From: JAJFUB01 sp964622325
Lineage (GTDB): Bacteria > Armatimonadota > Zipacnadia > Zipacnadales > UBA11051
Reading direction: 5' to 3'
DNA length: 38,689 nt
NCBI GenBank assembly: GCA_964622325.1
Contig: CAZUOJ010000022.1
Coordinates: forward strand, 1 to 38,689
Below the pieces are notes generated by a model. It was not told where the DNA came from. It searched no databases and was given only the letters and a program-made list of their open reading frames with translations. Shown here one piece after another: positions 16,101 to 24,041 of the stretch. Made by a program: the position numbers and the translations under genes. Numbering within the stretch: the first letter of the stretch is position 1; each line of letters begins with the position of its first letter.

Positions 16101-18058
16101 ACACAGGGGGCTATTATCCGCGCGATCCTTTTGGCGGGCTGGGCATCGCAGGCGGCGGCTTCACGCCCAGCCACACCTGGACAGAAGGATTCTGTGAATG
16201 GTTCTGGCTCACAGGGGATCCGACAGCCATCGAAAATGCAGCATTTGTCGCAGATTATTATGATGGGGCCTATCTGAACAATTATGATTATCGCAATTGC
16301 CGTGATAATGGCTGGCATATTTTGCTCACAATGGCCGCATATCACGCGACGAATGATCCTTATTATTTGAATGCGGCACGTATTATCGTCGAACGGACAA
16401 TTGAGCGCGCCACGCCAGGGGATAAGCCGGGGGAATTAGCCGGCTGGCATAGACAGATGGTGCCCGAGCACTGCTATGATATGCCGCGGCATCGCGGCGA
16501 AGCCAATTTTATGCTGGGCGTGCTGGCCAATGCTTTAGAAGTGTATTATGCCGATGTGCCTGATCCGCGCGTGGCTGAGGCTGTTAAAGGGGGCGCGCGG
16601 CAGGCTGTTAAAGAATTATGGGTGCCGGAAGTAGACGGCTTCCGCTACACATCCTGTCCCAATATGACAGGCTATACGGCGAATAATGATATGACGGCAG
16701 AAGTGCTCTTTTTCGCCTATCGGCTGGGGGGCGATGCGGAATGGGGCGAAATTGCCATGCGCGCGATGGCAGCGGCCTTTCGGGATGGCATTGGCTCCAT
16801 CGCCCATCTACGCTGGACGCCCCGCATTATTTACAATATGGATTTGCTGCGTCAGGAAGGCTTGTGGCTGGCGCCGCAGCCCTCTGTGCGCGTGATTTTG
16901 CGGAATGACAAAATGCAAGATTTCTCCCTCTGGCTCACGGCCCACAAGGCAATGGAATGGAACAAAAGCGTGGCCTTAACAACGCCCGACGGCCAAAGCC
17001 TTGTCCCAGATGAAACAGGCAAAATCTTCGTCGAAAAAGGAGCGCCGGGCTATTATGTATTGACAGCGCGCGCGCTGTCTCAGCCGTGGCGACTGGAAAC
17101 ATCGTTGCGTTATTGGTGCGTGGATGCCAGCGCTGGCGTGCTTGTGCAAGCAGGCCGCATGCCGATGCTTATCCGTTATTTCCAGGGAGCTTCAGCCACA
17201 ATCACGCCACAAAAGGGCCAGCCCTCAATAAGCCAGCCGGAAAGCCAAGGAGGCATCCAGCGTGTCGTTGTGCGCGGGCCGGGCCAGATTTTCCTCAAAA
17301 TCAGCGGGCCCCCGTGGCTCTCTTTGGGCTGGGGGGAACTGATGAATCCCTCAGCCCCTTTAGCCTTCATTGAGGGCCCCCAAATGCTCCGGCCGGGAGC
17401 CCTCAGCGGCGAATATGTGGCTCGTGTGATGGATCTGGATAATGATGTGGAAAAATATTTGTGGGACATCGGCGCAGGCAAAACGCTAGAAGGCCCGCGG
17501 ATATATGCTGTTTTTCAGGGCAGCGGGCAAAAGCAAATAAAGCTCCGTGTCCGGGACAAAGCCGGCAATGAGGGCCAGGCGGAAATGACAGTCAAGCTGC
17601 CTCCTGCTGAATTTGCCCATTTGTCCCCTGAGGATGTAATCTGGATCGAAGCGGAAGATTTCGCGGATCAGGGCCTGGATAAAGTGCAGATTTTCGAGCG
17701 GATTGGCTGCAGCAGGCGGATGATTAGCTATTGGGAGGCGACAAAAGGCCATTGGCTGGAATGGCGTGTGCCTGTATCGGCTGCGGGCGATTATGTGATA
17801 TATTTGCGTTATTGTTCTGGCGCCCCCGAGGCGCCTCATCGCGCTCTGACAATCAACGGGCAGACGCCCGCGCCCGCTTTCGCTGAAATGATTTTGCCTG
17901 TCACAGGCGGCTTCTGCACCCAAAAAGACGATTGGGCGTATTTTGCTGCCGGCAATGGCCAGCCTGTGCATCTCGAGGCTGGGGAGCATCGTTTGCGCCT
18001 CATTAATTTGGGAGGCGGCGTGGGCCTGGATGCAATAATGCTCGTCAAAAAATCTTAG
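13106..18058 (+). CDS. Large secreted multidomain polysaccharide lyase-like protein (PL26/exo-rhamnogalacturonan lyase-like) with C-terminal CBM
   Basis: The protein has 1650 residues. The start at 13106 has GGAGAG six bases upstream and gives a compact signal peptide ending in AWAQ; ATGs at 13076 and 13082 are alternatives. Order of parts: a calcium-loop motif D-T-D-N-D-G-L-P-D just after cleavage; a beta-rich region to about 365; a fibronectin-III-like module about 372-480; then PLRVENPYDFPIRQ with VPFSKGEL and YWLDNSLKWLLV, the RIFT-barrel signature of PcRGLX/YetA-type rhamnogalacturonan exolyases (PL26), about 485-580; a further beta domain; an alpha/alpha toroid about 885-1320, rich in H/W/Y (YDHHHAFLMQF, THTWTEGF-like segment); a beta region; and a CBM35/CBM6-like domain about 1515-1650 starting IWIEAEDF. 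It probably degrades pectin-type or related acidic glycans outside the cytoplasm. The exact substrate is unproven. Confidence 0.7.
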   Translation: MRKLHLFLGGLLWLATEAIGPAGLAWAQDTDNDGLPDSVEEILATDPQAPEILHPVGTFSRPPSEKSAMQFMKVEFGNVGQNRWLWAIHFQKPYAFSNAQLILYLDADNNPQTGRKELGCEYMFAHAEGQPGVTAFAPDGSHTSSPLPRVALHNGVLYMCVDCPIKQENGRSVFRYMLLSEYRQPHVAADSTGWINASGPPNSEKRMILTVDQITTDENFLRTEGLDLIWKLQADPANICFRSPEAELRNMRYYDAEYRWWAVYGASGSITVTVPRAGTFIPAVVVYDTGGAETYQMLLEGRPLGHFVAAEDDRRQRIYFLKEPVTFRGGEKLTLKVGSVGQHITEDIMLLAKQPPLRGRKFEIQHIESGVARLQGKQVARLTWITTWPAACTVEYWPLPAATGASASKPASRQPATRAPSSVRPSAPEILRYTEPAAVANHRVYLEGLQPGAVYGFRILAPKPDGAVVKSPDQKFVFQLLQPFSGTAKRERTPLRVENPYDFPIRQACIATGVPFSKGELGNPAHVRLLDPAGREIPVQIQPTAYWLDNSLKWLLVIFFADVPAKTTAIYQLEYGSSVKRQAFSSSLNLQQQGTQLLVNTGRLRMSFDTAQSALPLEIGFQDGERWRTASQRLMAEMKDAAGHIFSTAHPPERMEIEESGPLRAVVKICGHHQNAEGKPFMAYIIRYVFYSGQIPFRVYYTWGNDVDSDFTSFKRLSLRFPLSEESESNLQWTTSVDGQIRRGTGRLSLRQMEDNQCTWQGNQSQAASGRRAEGWLDVSGSEAGLAIAVRDFWQLYPKAFAVRENAVEVQLCPEFPAGTYDGRDLLEEIKLYYYLRNGEYKVRQGVQKQHELLIIPHSGGFSETLQQELTAFQEPLIAACTPERYCSTRVFGDVLPATAGRTPEYEQICENVYRGYVSYRENNRNYGMLNFGDVFGERKINWANGEYDHHHAFLMQFIRTGERKWLFLGEKAARHAIDVDTCHYGPRAGGVWIHSMGHTGGYYPRDPFGGLGIAGGGFTPSHTWTEGFCEWFWLTGDPTAIENAAFVADYYDGAYLNNYDYRNCRDNGWHILLTMAAYHATNDPYYLNAARIIVERTIERATPGDKPGELAGWHRQMVPEHCYDMPRHRGEANFMLGVLANALEVYYADVPDPRVAEAVKGGARQAVKELWVPEVDGFRYTSCPNMTGYTANNDMTAEVLFFAYRLGGDAEWGEIAMRAMAAAFRDGIGSIAHLRWTPRIIYNMDLLRQEGLWLAPQPSVRVILRNDKMQDFSLWLTAHKAMEWNKSVALTTPDGQSLVPDETGKIFVEKGAPGYYVLTARALSQPWRLETSLRYWCVDASAGVLVQAGRMPMLIRYFQGASATITPQKGQPSISQPESQGGIQRVVVRGPGQIFLKISGPPWLSLGWGELMNPSAPLAFIEGPQMLRPGALSGEYVARVMDLDNDVEKYLWDIGAGKTLEGPRIYAVFQGSGQKQIKLRVRDKAGNEGQAEMTVKLPPAEFAHLSPEDVIWIEAEDFADQGLDKVQIFERIGCSRRMISYWEATKGHWLEWRVPVSAAGDYVIYLRYCSGAPEAPHRALTINGQTPAPAFAEMILPVTGGFCTQKDDWAYFAAGNGQPVHLEAGEHRLRLINLGGGVGLDAIMLVKKS

Positions 18059-18092
18059 AAAGGGCTATGGCGTAGCAAAACGCGCTTCGTCT

Positions 18093-18119
18093 TGATCTTT
18101 AAGATCACATTTCGTTTTT
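18093..18119 (+). terminator. Weak terminator between convergent genes
   Basis: TGATCTT-T-AAGATCA (18093-18107) forms an A/T-rich hairpin followed by TTTCGTTTTT. It sits 35 bp after the lyase stop codon, and the T tract touches the stop codon of the opposing gene. The low GC of the stem makes it tentative. Confidence 0.35.
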
Positions 18120-19158
18120 ATTTGTGTGGCTGGAGGGGCCCAATATACTCTGTAGCGACAACAACATGATCCCAATAGACACGGCTTACATAGCCCTCCG
18201 GCGCTGTTGTAATATACAAAAGCAGCCAGAGGAAATTCAGCTTCAGATTTTCGTCGCTGCGCCAGCGAAATCCTTCAAAGGGCTCGCCGCCGGGCGGCAC
18301 TAAAAATGTTTCGCGCCCTCCCAGGGCGTCATTCCAACGAATGCCTTCGCCGCCCTGGCCAATCAAGAAGCGATCAAAAGTCCATTTTCCCCGAGGGAAG
18401 CCGGGCCCGAGATGGCTCACGAGCTGTCCATCCTTCCACAAGGCTAATTCGCCATTGCGTTCGGAAGGAGGCTGATTAAGCTTTATCATCAGCTCCAGAC
18501 AAGTCCAGCGATCGCGTTCGGCAGGGGGCTGATGGGGGCTAATGAAGCAATTTCCCCATGTCTGTCCGCGGGGCGGGCTGCCGCGCATTTCCATCCAATA
18601 GGCGTAATAATTCCAGGTCCAGGCCTTGCCGAAAGGCTCCACGCCAACTGTGAATCTTTCATGGCCACGGGGACGCACGCCTGCGCCGCCCTGTGCCCAG
18701 GGCGTGGGCGGATTATAGCCGCCTACATGAAAGAAATGATGTATCGGCCAGCAATCGGGCGCAAATTTCACATAAAAACGATAAAAGAGCTTTTCGTAGC
18801 CTTGTGGCAAACGCCGATAAAGAGTGCAGCCCGTGCCCTGGCCGCCTACATGCGTCGTCAGCAAGGAATGTCGGCCGGCACTGCCAGCTGGAACATCCTC
18901 CGACAGCGCCAGCTTCCCCTGTACTTGTTCCCAGCGCGCCGTGATTTGCTCTACAGTTTCGGCTTCAAAATCTTCCACGAGCACGACAGCCGGATCGGCC
19001 GCAATTCCCGCATCCCCGGGATAGCGAGCCGCAAGGCCTGGGCCCGAAGGCAATGATGAAGAGGGCTGCTGGCTTGCGGCGGGCAGCGCCCCTTTCAAAC
19101 ATAGGATAATTCCCCCCCACGGAATAAGAAGGCAAACGGCAAGCGTCTTCCAAGACAT
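18118..19158 (-). CDS. Secreted jelly-roll (PL14/ConA-like) protein
   Basis: The protein has 346 residues. The start has GGAGG eight bases upstream, and the N-terminus is a membrane-spanning signal sequence (SWKTLAVCLLIPWGGIILCL, possibly a lipoprotein signal given the Cys near residue 20). The body from about residue 60 alternates aromatic-rich strands: EDFEAETVEQITARW, LFYRFYVKFAPDCW, HHFFHVGGYNPPTPW, WTCLELMIKLNQPP and LALWKDGQLV. This is the layout of concanavalin-like jelly rolls such as PL14/PL20-type lyases and secreted lectin-like proteins. I see no unambiguous catalytic residues. It is the last gene of the radical SAM/glycosyltransferase operon, 53 bp after the nucleotidyltransferase, which suggests trimming, binding or release of the polymer made by that operon. 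Confidence 0.5.
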   Translation of the reverse strand: MSWKTLAVCLLIPWGGIILCLKGALPAASQQPSSSLPSGPGLAARYPGDAGIAADPAVVLVEDFEAETVEQITARWEQVQGKLALSEDVPAGSAGRHSLLTTHVGGQGTGCTLYRRLPQGYEKLFYRFYVKFAPDCWPIHHFFHVGGYNPPTPWAQGGAGVRPRGHERFTVGVEPFGKAWTWNYYAYWMEMRGSPPRGQTWGNCFISPHQPPAERDRWTCLELMIKLNQPPSERNGELALWKDGQLVSHLGPGFPRGKWTFDRFLIGQGGEGIRWNDALGGRETFLVPPGGEPFEGFRWRSDENLKLNFLWLLLYITTAPEGYVSRVYWDHVVVATEYIGPLQPHK

Positions 19159-19211
19159 TTGCGTGCCTCCCAGCCAGTGGGGATGTCGTCAAGATGTTTT
19201 TGCTTATTATT

Positions 19212-19964
19212 TTATCCCGAATCACAGCTTCGCAAAACATCCTCCGCACGCTGTAAATCCTCTGGAAATGTCACATTCACATAGGCGCCTTCCAGCCAGA
19301 TTGGGGCAATGTTTTCGCCCGCATCAATCATTGCCTGAATGACATCTGTGATTTCCTTTTCGCCGCGCAAAGCACTAGGGGGCTGGCGTTCAATATAATC
19401 AAAAACGCGACGATGAAAAAAATAAAATCCTGTGCCGCATAAATTATTCGGCAAATGTTGCGGTTTTTCCACAACACGAACGAGGCGACTTTCCGCCAGC
19501 TCAACGGAATAGCTACGACGAATATCCTCCTGATTGTCTGTCGCCCATACAACAACGCCCTGATCTAATGGCGACGGAAAATGCAATTGGCCGCGGCAGA
19601 CACAATCGCCCAAAATCACGATAAAGCGTTCGCCGACAAGGGCACGGGCTTGATAAATGCCATCGGCGATGCCGCGCAGGGCCTCAGGCTCCACACATTG
19701 ACAGGAAAAAGGCAATGTGGCCACATATTCTTCTATTTCTTCGCGATGATATTTCACGACGAAGATAAAGCGCGACACAAAAGGCTTCCAGAAGGCAAGC
19801 ACATAATGCAAAAGCGGCCTTCCCGCCACTGGAAGCATTGTCTTTTGATGCTGAAGCGTCAGGGGAAACAAACGATTGCCCGCTCCGCCGCACAACACAA
19901 CGCCCGCCACATCCTCCTCTTCGGGCCAAAAAGGCCGGCTTCCAGAAGCTGCCTGATCAGACAA
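19212..19964 (-). CDS. Sugar-1-phosphate nucleotidyltransferase
   Basis: The protein has 250 residues and is cytoplasmic. Residues 24-36 read L-C-G-G-A-G-N-R-L-F-P-L-T, the NTP-binding loop of the NTP_transferase family (GlmU/RmlA/GMP pyrophosphorylase fold), followed by KTMLPVAGRPLLHYVL. ILGDCV near residue 117 is the metal-site region and VVEKPQ near 165 the sugar-binding Glu-Lys-Pro. No left-handed helix or other C-terminal domain is present. It would make an NDP-sugar donor for the adjacent glycosyltransferases. The start codon is TTG, with GGAG eight bases upstream inside the preceding GT4 gene; the two frames overlap by 8 bp, indicating translational coupling. Confidence 0.85.
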   Translation of the reverse strand: MSDQAASGSRPFWPEEEDVAGVVLCGGAGNRLFPLTLQHQKTMLPVAGRPLLHYVLAFWKPFVSRFIFVVKYHREEIEEYVATLPFSCQCVEPEALRGIADGIYQARALVGERFIVILGDCVCRGQLHFPSPLDQGVVVWATDNQEDIRRSYSVELAESRLVRVVEKPQHLPNNLCGTGFYFFHRRVFDYIERQPPSALRGEKEITDVIQAMIDAGENIAPIWLEGAYVNVTFPEDLQRAEDVLRSCDSG

Positions 19965-21264
19965 TCCTGTGACTCCTTTTTACAAGCGTGGAATGTTCAT
20001 CTGCTAATTGCTCATACAATTGCAATAATTGTTGCCCCACAATTTCTTCCTCAAACAAGAGGAGAGCTTTTTGTCGTGACTGTCTGCGTAAGCGCATCGC
20101 CTCTTGCGGATTCGTGAGCACATTAATAATCTGGGTCGCAAAATCTTCCGGACGATGGGGATCTGCGAGCAAGCCCGCTTCGCCTTCGCCTAGAAATTCA
20201 GGAATGCCGCCAATACGGGAAGCTACAATAGGCAGCCCCAAAGCCATCGCCTCCACAATAATCACTGGGGACATATTTTCCCATTGTTCGGGCACAACAA
20301 CGACAGCGGCCTGATGCAAATGCTGCAAAAACTCTGCGCGGCTGAGGCGGCCCAAAATCTGCACATGTTGTTGCAAGCCCAGGCGGCTGATTGTGTTTTC
20401 CAGCAGCGCATAATATTCAGGATGGGAGGGGGCGGGCAGGCCCAAGGCGACAAGATGCGCCTGAGGACAAGCGCTCAAGACATACGGCAGCGCTTCCAAA
20501 AGCACATGCAGGCCTTTGTTGGGCGCCAGCCAGCCGGCAAAAAATATCCGATAGGGCTGCGCCTGATGGGGATCGGCAGGCTGTGTCTGACGCACGGGAA
20601 AAGCCTGATGAATTACGGATAATTTTTCCTCCGGCACATCATGTTCAGCCAAAATCGCGCGGCAGCGTTCCGAGAGAACGACAATGCGATTGAGCTGACG
20701 CAAATAATGATGAATAAGAGCGCGGCGGCGGCGCCACAGGGCTTTTTGCACGGAAGGGAAGCGGCGGCCCGGATGATAGCAATCATAGCAGCGCTCGCCC
20801 TGGCCGGCGCGGCAATAATAGCCCTCTTTATGCTGCAGATGCCCTTCTTTGGGGCACAAAGCCAGATAATCATATACGCTCCATAAAGTTGGCGCTCCCC
20901 AACGAGCAGCGGCTTCAATCAGCGAATAGCCCAGCCGCTCAAATTTATGAAAATGGACAATATCCGGCCTCCATGTCTGCAGCACGCGGCGCAAGCTCGC
21001 CGCAGCATAACGATCTACAGGCCGCCATAAGGTGCGGATAAAATCGATGGGCTGCAAAAAGCGCTTGGGGATGTGATTGAATATTGTGTCCGCCGCAATG
21101 AGGGGAAACGGATGCGGGGACGGGAAATCGGGCGGCAGACAAAATACGCGGCATTCATGTCCCGCCCTTTGTGCCATCAGAATTGTATTCAAACACACAG
21201 CTTCGGCGCCGCCAGCAATAGCATGGCTTTCGGGCAGCCAATTTGTGACATGCAATATCTTCAT
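19957..21264 (-). CDS. GT4-family glycosyltransferase
   Basis: The protein has 435 residues. It is a GT-B glycosyltransferase with the N-terminal acceptor domain starting MKILHVTNWLPESHAIAGGAE and the C-terminal donor domain holding FFAGWLAPNKGLHVLLEAL and EAMALGLPIVASRIGG, the usual nucleotide-sugar-binding end. An unusual Cys/Tyr-rich insert (YYCRAGQGERCYDCYH) lies near residues 148-163; similar Cys inserts occur in some polysaccharide GT4 enzymes. It would add a hexose in the cytoplasmic assembly of a surface glycan. The gene lies 34 bp after the cobalamin-type radical SAM gene and overlaps the nucleotidyltransferase start, so the five genes form one transcript. The ribosome binding site is weak and distant (GGAGAA, 13 nt). 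Confidence 0.85.
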   Translation of the reverse strand: MKILHVTNWLPESHAIAGGAEAVCLNTILMAQRAGHECRVFCLPPDFPSPHPFPLIAADTIFNHIPKRFLQPIDFIRTLWRPVDRYAAASLRRVLQTWRPDIVHFHKFERLGYSLIEAAARWGAPTLWSVYDYLALCPKEGHLQHKEGYYCRAGQGERCYDCYHPGRRFPSVQKALWRRRRALIHHYLRQLNRIVVLSERCRAILAEHDVPEEKLSVIHQAFPVRQTQPADPHQAQPYRIFFAGWLAPNKGLHVLLEALPYVLSACPQAHLVALGLPAPSHPEYYALLENTISRLGLQQHVQILGRLSRAEFLQHLHQAAVVVVPEQWENMSPVIIVEAMALGLPIVASRIGGIPEFLGEGEAGLLADPHRPEDFATQIINVLTNPQEAMRLRRQSRQKALLLFEEEIVGQQLLQLYEQLADEHSTLVKRSHRIV

Positions 21265-21298
21265 AATAAGATAATTTTTCTCCGTTCAGGGTGCGTGT

Positions 21299-22504
21299 TT
21301 ATGCGGGGGCGGATTTAGCCTTTGCCGCTGGCAAGAGACGCCTTCCCAGCGCCCGCACGCGCGCGGCTAATGTGCGCCAGAATTCTCGCCGATCGGCCGT
21401 CCACAGCAGCCGCAAATAGGCAAAACGCCGCACAGGCTCTCCCCCACGCCAGCAAGCTGTGAGCTCATACAGCTTCTTTTGCAAGGCAGGCGAATAGGCC
21501 GTTGAGCGCGGCGCCGCGCCCGGGCCATAAAAGGGCACATCTGTTTCCTGCTCCACAGGCACATAATAACTGAAATGCGCGATTACATGATGGCGCAGCG
21601 CCCAGCGAATACTGGCTAAATCTGATTCATACGATGAGCCCGGAAGCCCGAGAATAAAAAAGCCGCTCACAGCGCCCAAATAGCGCTGCGCCAGGGCGAC
21701 GGCTTCTTCAATTTGTTCAATCGTCTCGCCTTTTTGGATTGCTTGCAGCACTGCGGGATCGCTGGATTCAATGCCAAAGGAAATATGCCGACAGCCGGAA
21801 GCGGCCAGCGCCTGGGCTAATTCCGCATTAAAGCGATCGGCGCGCAGGCCATTGGCGCAGCCCCATGTCAATTGCAAAGGCGCCACACTTTCACAAAAGG
21901 CGATAGCGCGCTCAATGTCCACATTAAAACAATCATCCATCACTTGAAAGCGCTGAATCCCATAATGTTTTTGCGCCCAGCGCAACTCCTCCACGCAATG
22001 GGCAGGCGAACGGGCCTGCCAGCGGGTGCGGCGGGCGGCACAATATGTACAGCCAAAAGGACAGCCTGTGCTCGTCATTAACGGATATGCCCAGGCGCCA
22101 GATTGCCAGTGTTGCTGCAGCACCGCAAATGAATCGAAAAGCCGATAATCTGGAATCGGCAAATTGTCATCAAAGGGCGCCGCATATTCTATTGTTTCTT
22201 CTAAATCCAAATAGGGATAGCAGCATTGCACTTCCAGGCAGCTGCGCACGGAGACAATGCGGGCGTGAGGATAGCGGGCGGCGTAAGCCGCCTTTAATCG
22301 TTGCGCCTCTTGCAGGCCAATGAGGCGCACGGAAATGCCCAGAACATCAGCTTCTTGTTCCAGAATGCGATCCCGCGGCTTGGGCCTGATGTGCTGATCC
22401 ACAACGCGCACGCCATAATGTGTGGCGGCATAGGCCAGCCCAATATTGGGCACATCAGGATTGGCCAGATTACGCGGATCCAGAAAAATCATGCGCTCAT
22501 TCAT
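21299..22504 (-). CDS. Radical SAM enzyme, B12-binding-type architecture
   Basis: The protein has 401 residues. The radical SAM cluster motif C-P-F-G-C-T-Y-C is at 148-155 (C148, C152, C155, the C-x3-C-x2-C pattern). The first ~110 residues form an alpha/beta region (MIFLDPRN, VPNIGLAYAATHYGVRVVDQ, EADVLGISV, ARIVSVRS) that matches the cobalamin-binding Rossmann-like domain of the BchE/HpnP/RlmN-unlike B12 group. The B12-ligand D-x-H motif is not evident, so cobalamin use is uncertain. ISFGIESSDPAVLQAIQKG is the conserved fourth-strand segment of this group. Substrate is unknown; position inside a glycan operon favours modification of a sugar, lipid carrier or glycan precursor. Only 18 bp separate it from the upstream SPASM gene. 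Confidence 0.8.
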   Translation of the reverse strand: MNERMIFLDPRNLANPDVPNIGLAYAATHYGVRVVDQHIRPKPRDRILEQEADVLGISVRLIGLQEAQRLKAAYAARYPHARIVSVRSCLEVQCCYPYLDLEETIEYAAPFDDNLPIPDYRLFDSFAVLQQHWQSGAWAYPLMTSTGCPFGCTYCAARRTRWQARSPAHCVEELRWAQKHYGIQRFQVMDDCFNVDIERAIAFCESVAPLQLTWGCANGLRADRFNAELAQALAASGCRHISFGIESSDPAVLQAIQKGETIEQIEEAVALAQRYLGAVSGFFILGLPGSSYESDLASIRWALRHHVIAHFSYYVPVEQETDVPFYGPGAAPRSTAYSPALQKKLYELTACWRGGEPVRRFAYLRLLWTADRREFWRTLAARVRALGRRLLPAAKAKSAPA

Positions 22505-22522
22505 TTGGGGCTTGTCAATCCA

Positions 22523-23812
22523 TCAATCTTTTTGGCTATCAGCCTCTAATTCCTCGGCTGTCATCGGCTCAATGCCTTCAGGCCGAAAGCGCATATAGCC
22601 GTAGCGCTCCGCGCGCGGCTTTGTGTTATAGACACGGCAATCCTTACAAATCGTAGGAATGGGAGCTTCTGGATTGATGACCGTCTCACGGAATTTGCGA
22701 TAATGCTCGCTGTACCACAATTTAGTTAATGGAATCTCATATAAATTTCCCATACAATGTTTGCGCAGATAAGGACGCTTATTATTCTGCATGACTGCGC
22801 AACAGGGCATGACATAGCCGCCAAGCATGATGTAGGGCTCTACCCATACTGAGCAACGTTCCGGGGGCGGCGCGGCTGAAACACTGTGATGGGCCAGGCC
22901 TATGCGCACTTTATAATCTCGTGCGGCACATTCCACTGCCTCCAATATCTCTGGCGGCACTTCAGGCACAAACAAATGCTCTATTTCCGGAAAGCGCAAC
23001 AGCCCCACAAATTCTATACGCGAGCCGTCTCCCAAATCATACTTTTGTTGCCAATTTCCTACAAGCTTTACAAAATCCGGCATTTCCTGCACATTCAAAG
23101 TAATTATGACAAAACGAAAACACAGCTCAGGAATAGGCGAACGATATTTGGCCTTCAAGCGCAAAAATGTCTCCACATTATGACAAACACGATCAAAATC
23201 AGCGCCAACTTTAATTTTGTTGTATGTTTCTGCCGTGGCAGCATCCATGGACAAATATATTCCATCTATGCCTAATCGGATGATCTCTTCTGCCATCTGT
23301 TCATTGAGGCGATCAAAGCTGTCAGCAAAATAGACGCAAACGCGCCGTTCTTTTAAATGCCGCAGCATCGGGATAAAATCAGGATTGAGAAAAGCGTCTC
23401 CTTCGCCTGTGAGATCAATCCATTTTAAATTGGGAAATTGATCAGTCAAAGCACGAAACTCGGCTAATGTTAAATGGGCTCGGCGCTCTTCTTTGGGCCA
23501 ATAGACATTTTCGCAAATAATACATCGCTTATCACAACGCGTTGTGACTTCAACTTCTACATTACAGGGATATGGCGTATGCCGGGCAAAGGCGCGCCGA
23601 AATAATTTTAAAAAGGGCATTCCCACCCAAAAAGCCCAGCCTAAGGAGCCGTGCCCCTCCTTCACGAATAACTTCATATATATAAAATTGTAAAACATCC
23701 GCAGGCCTTTGTGGCGCAGCAGCCAGAAAGCCGTCCGGCGATAGCCCCAAAGCACGCGTGTAGCATCAGACGCAGCCTGCCAATAATTGCGAAACACTTG
23801 CAATAAATTCAT
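22523..23812 (-). CDS. Radical SAM/SPASM-domain protein
   Basis: The protein has 429 residues from the ATG at 23812, preceded by AGGGG at seven bases; an upstream frame to 23899 has no such site. About 80 residues of hydrophobic/basic N-terminal helix (VFRNYWQAA, YNFIYMKLF) precede the core, suggesting membrane association. The radical SAM motif C-D-K-R-C-I-I-C is at 93-100. The C-terminal third carries auxiliary-cluster cysteines in the SPASM pattern: RCSVWVEP, GGYVMPCCAV, HCMGN and ICKDCRVY. Such enzymes act on peptides, sugars or lipid-linked precursors and are often found in polysaccharide loci. It is the first gene of the five-gene operon, downstream of a good promoter (23930-23958). Confidence 0.85.
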   Translation of the reverse strand: MNLLQVFRNYWQAASDATRVLWGYRRTAFWLLRHKGLRMFYNFIYMKLFVKEGHGSLGWAFWVGMPFLKLFRRAFARHTPYPCNVEVEVTTRCDKRCIICENVYWPKEERRAHLTLAEFRALTDQFPNLKWIDLTGEGDAFLNPDFIPMLRHLKERRVCVYFADSFDRLNEQMAEEIIRLGIDGIYLSMDAATAETYNKIKVGADFDRVCHNVETFLRLKAKYRSPIPELCFRFVIITLNVQEMPDFVKLVGNWQQKYDLGDGSRIEFVGLLRFPEIEHLFVPEVPPEILEAVECAARDYKVRIGLAHHSVSAAPPPERCSVWVEPYIMLGGYVMPCCAVMQNNKRPYLRKHCMGNLYEIPLTKLWYSEHYRKFRETVINPEAPIPTICKDCRVYNTKPRAERYGYMRFRPEGIEPMTAEELEADSQKD

Positions 23813-23920
23813 CGCCTCGCCCCTTTCGCTGCACTGCCAAAAGTCCTTAAAATGCGCTGCAGACATCGGCATTATGGCAAAGGCCCAGGCCAGAGTCAAT
23901 GTGCCCAGCAGAGCTCTTCA

Positions 23921-23949
23921 TTGCTCAAAATTATAGATTCTGCTATATT
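23921..23949 (+). promoter_or_regulatory. Sigma70-like promoter of the GT2 gene
   Basis: TTGCTC (23921-23926), a 17-bp spacer and TATATT (23944-23949) preceded by TGC, an extended -10. It points rightward to the GT2 gene at 24042. Its core overlaps the leftward promoter at 23930-23958. Confidence 0.6.
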
Positions 23950-23958
23950 GGGTAACAA
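23930..23958 (-). promoter_or_regulatory. Sigma70-like promoter of the radical SAM operon
   Basis: Read leftward, TTGTTA (complement of 23953-23958), a 17-bp spacer and a perfect TATAAT (complement of 23930-23935). It lies about 110 nt upstream of the SPASM gene start. The rightward GT2 promoter occupies nearly the same DNA. Confidence 0.65.
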
Positions 23959-24041
23959 AGCCAGGCGGCCTGTCGCCTCCCCTCTGCCCCGTCCTTTTGC
24001 CCAGGGCTGGGGGATAGATCTCTCCATTGGAAAAGACATTG

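Noticed and set aside
15713..16345. 210-codon leftward open frame inside the lyase gene
   Set aside because: Composition (many Ile, His and Cys) is typical of an antisense shadow; the sense frame is a coherent multidomain enzyme.
23813..23899. 29-residue N-terminal extension of the SPASM radical SAM protein
   Set aside because: It has no ribosome binding site, whereas the ATG at 23812 does.
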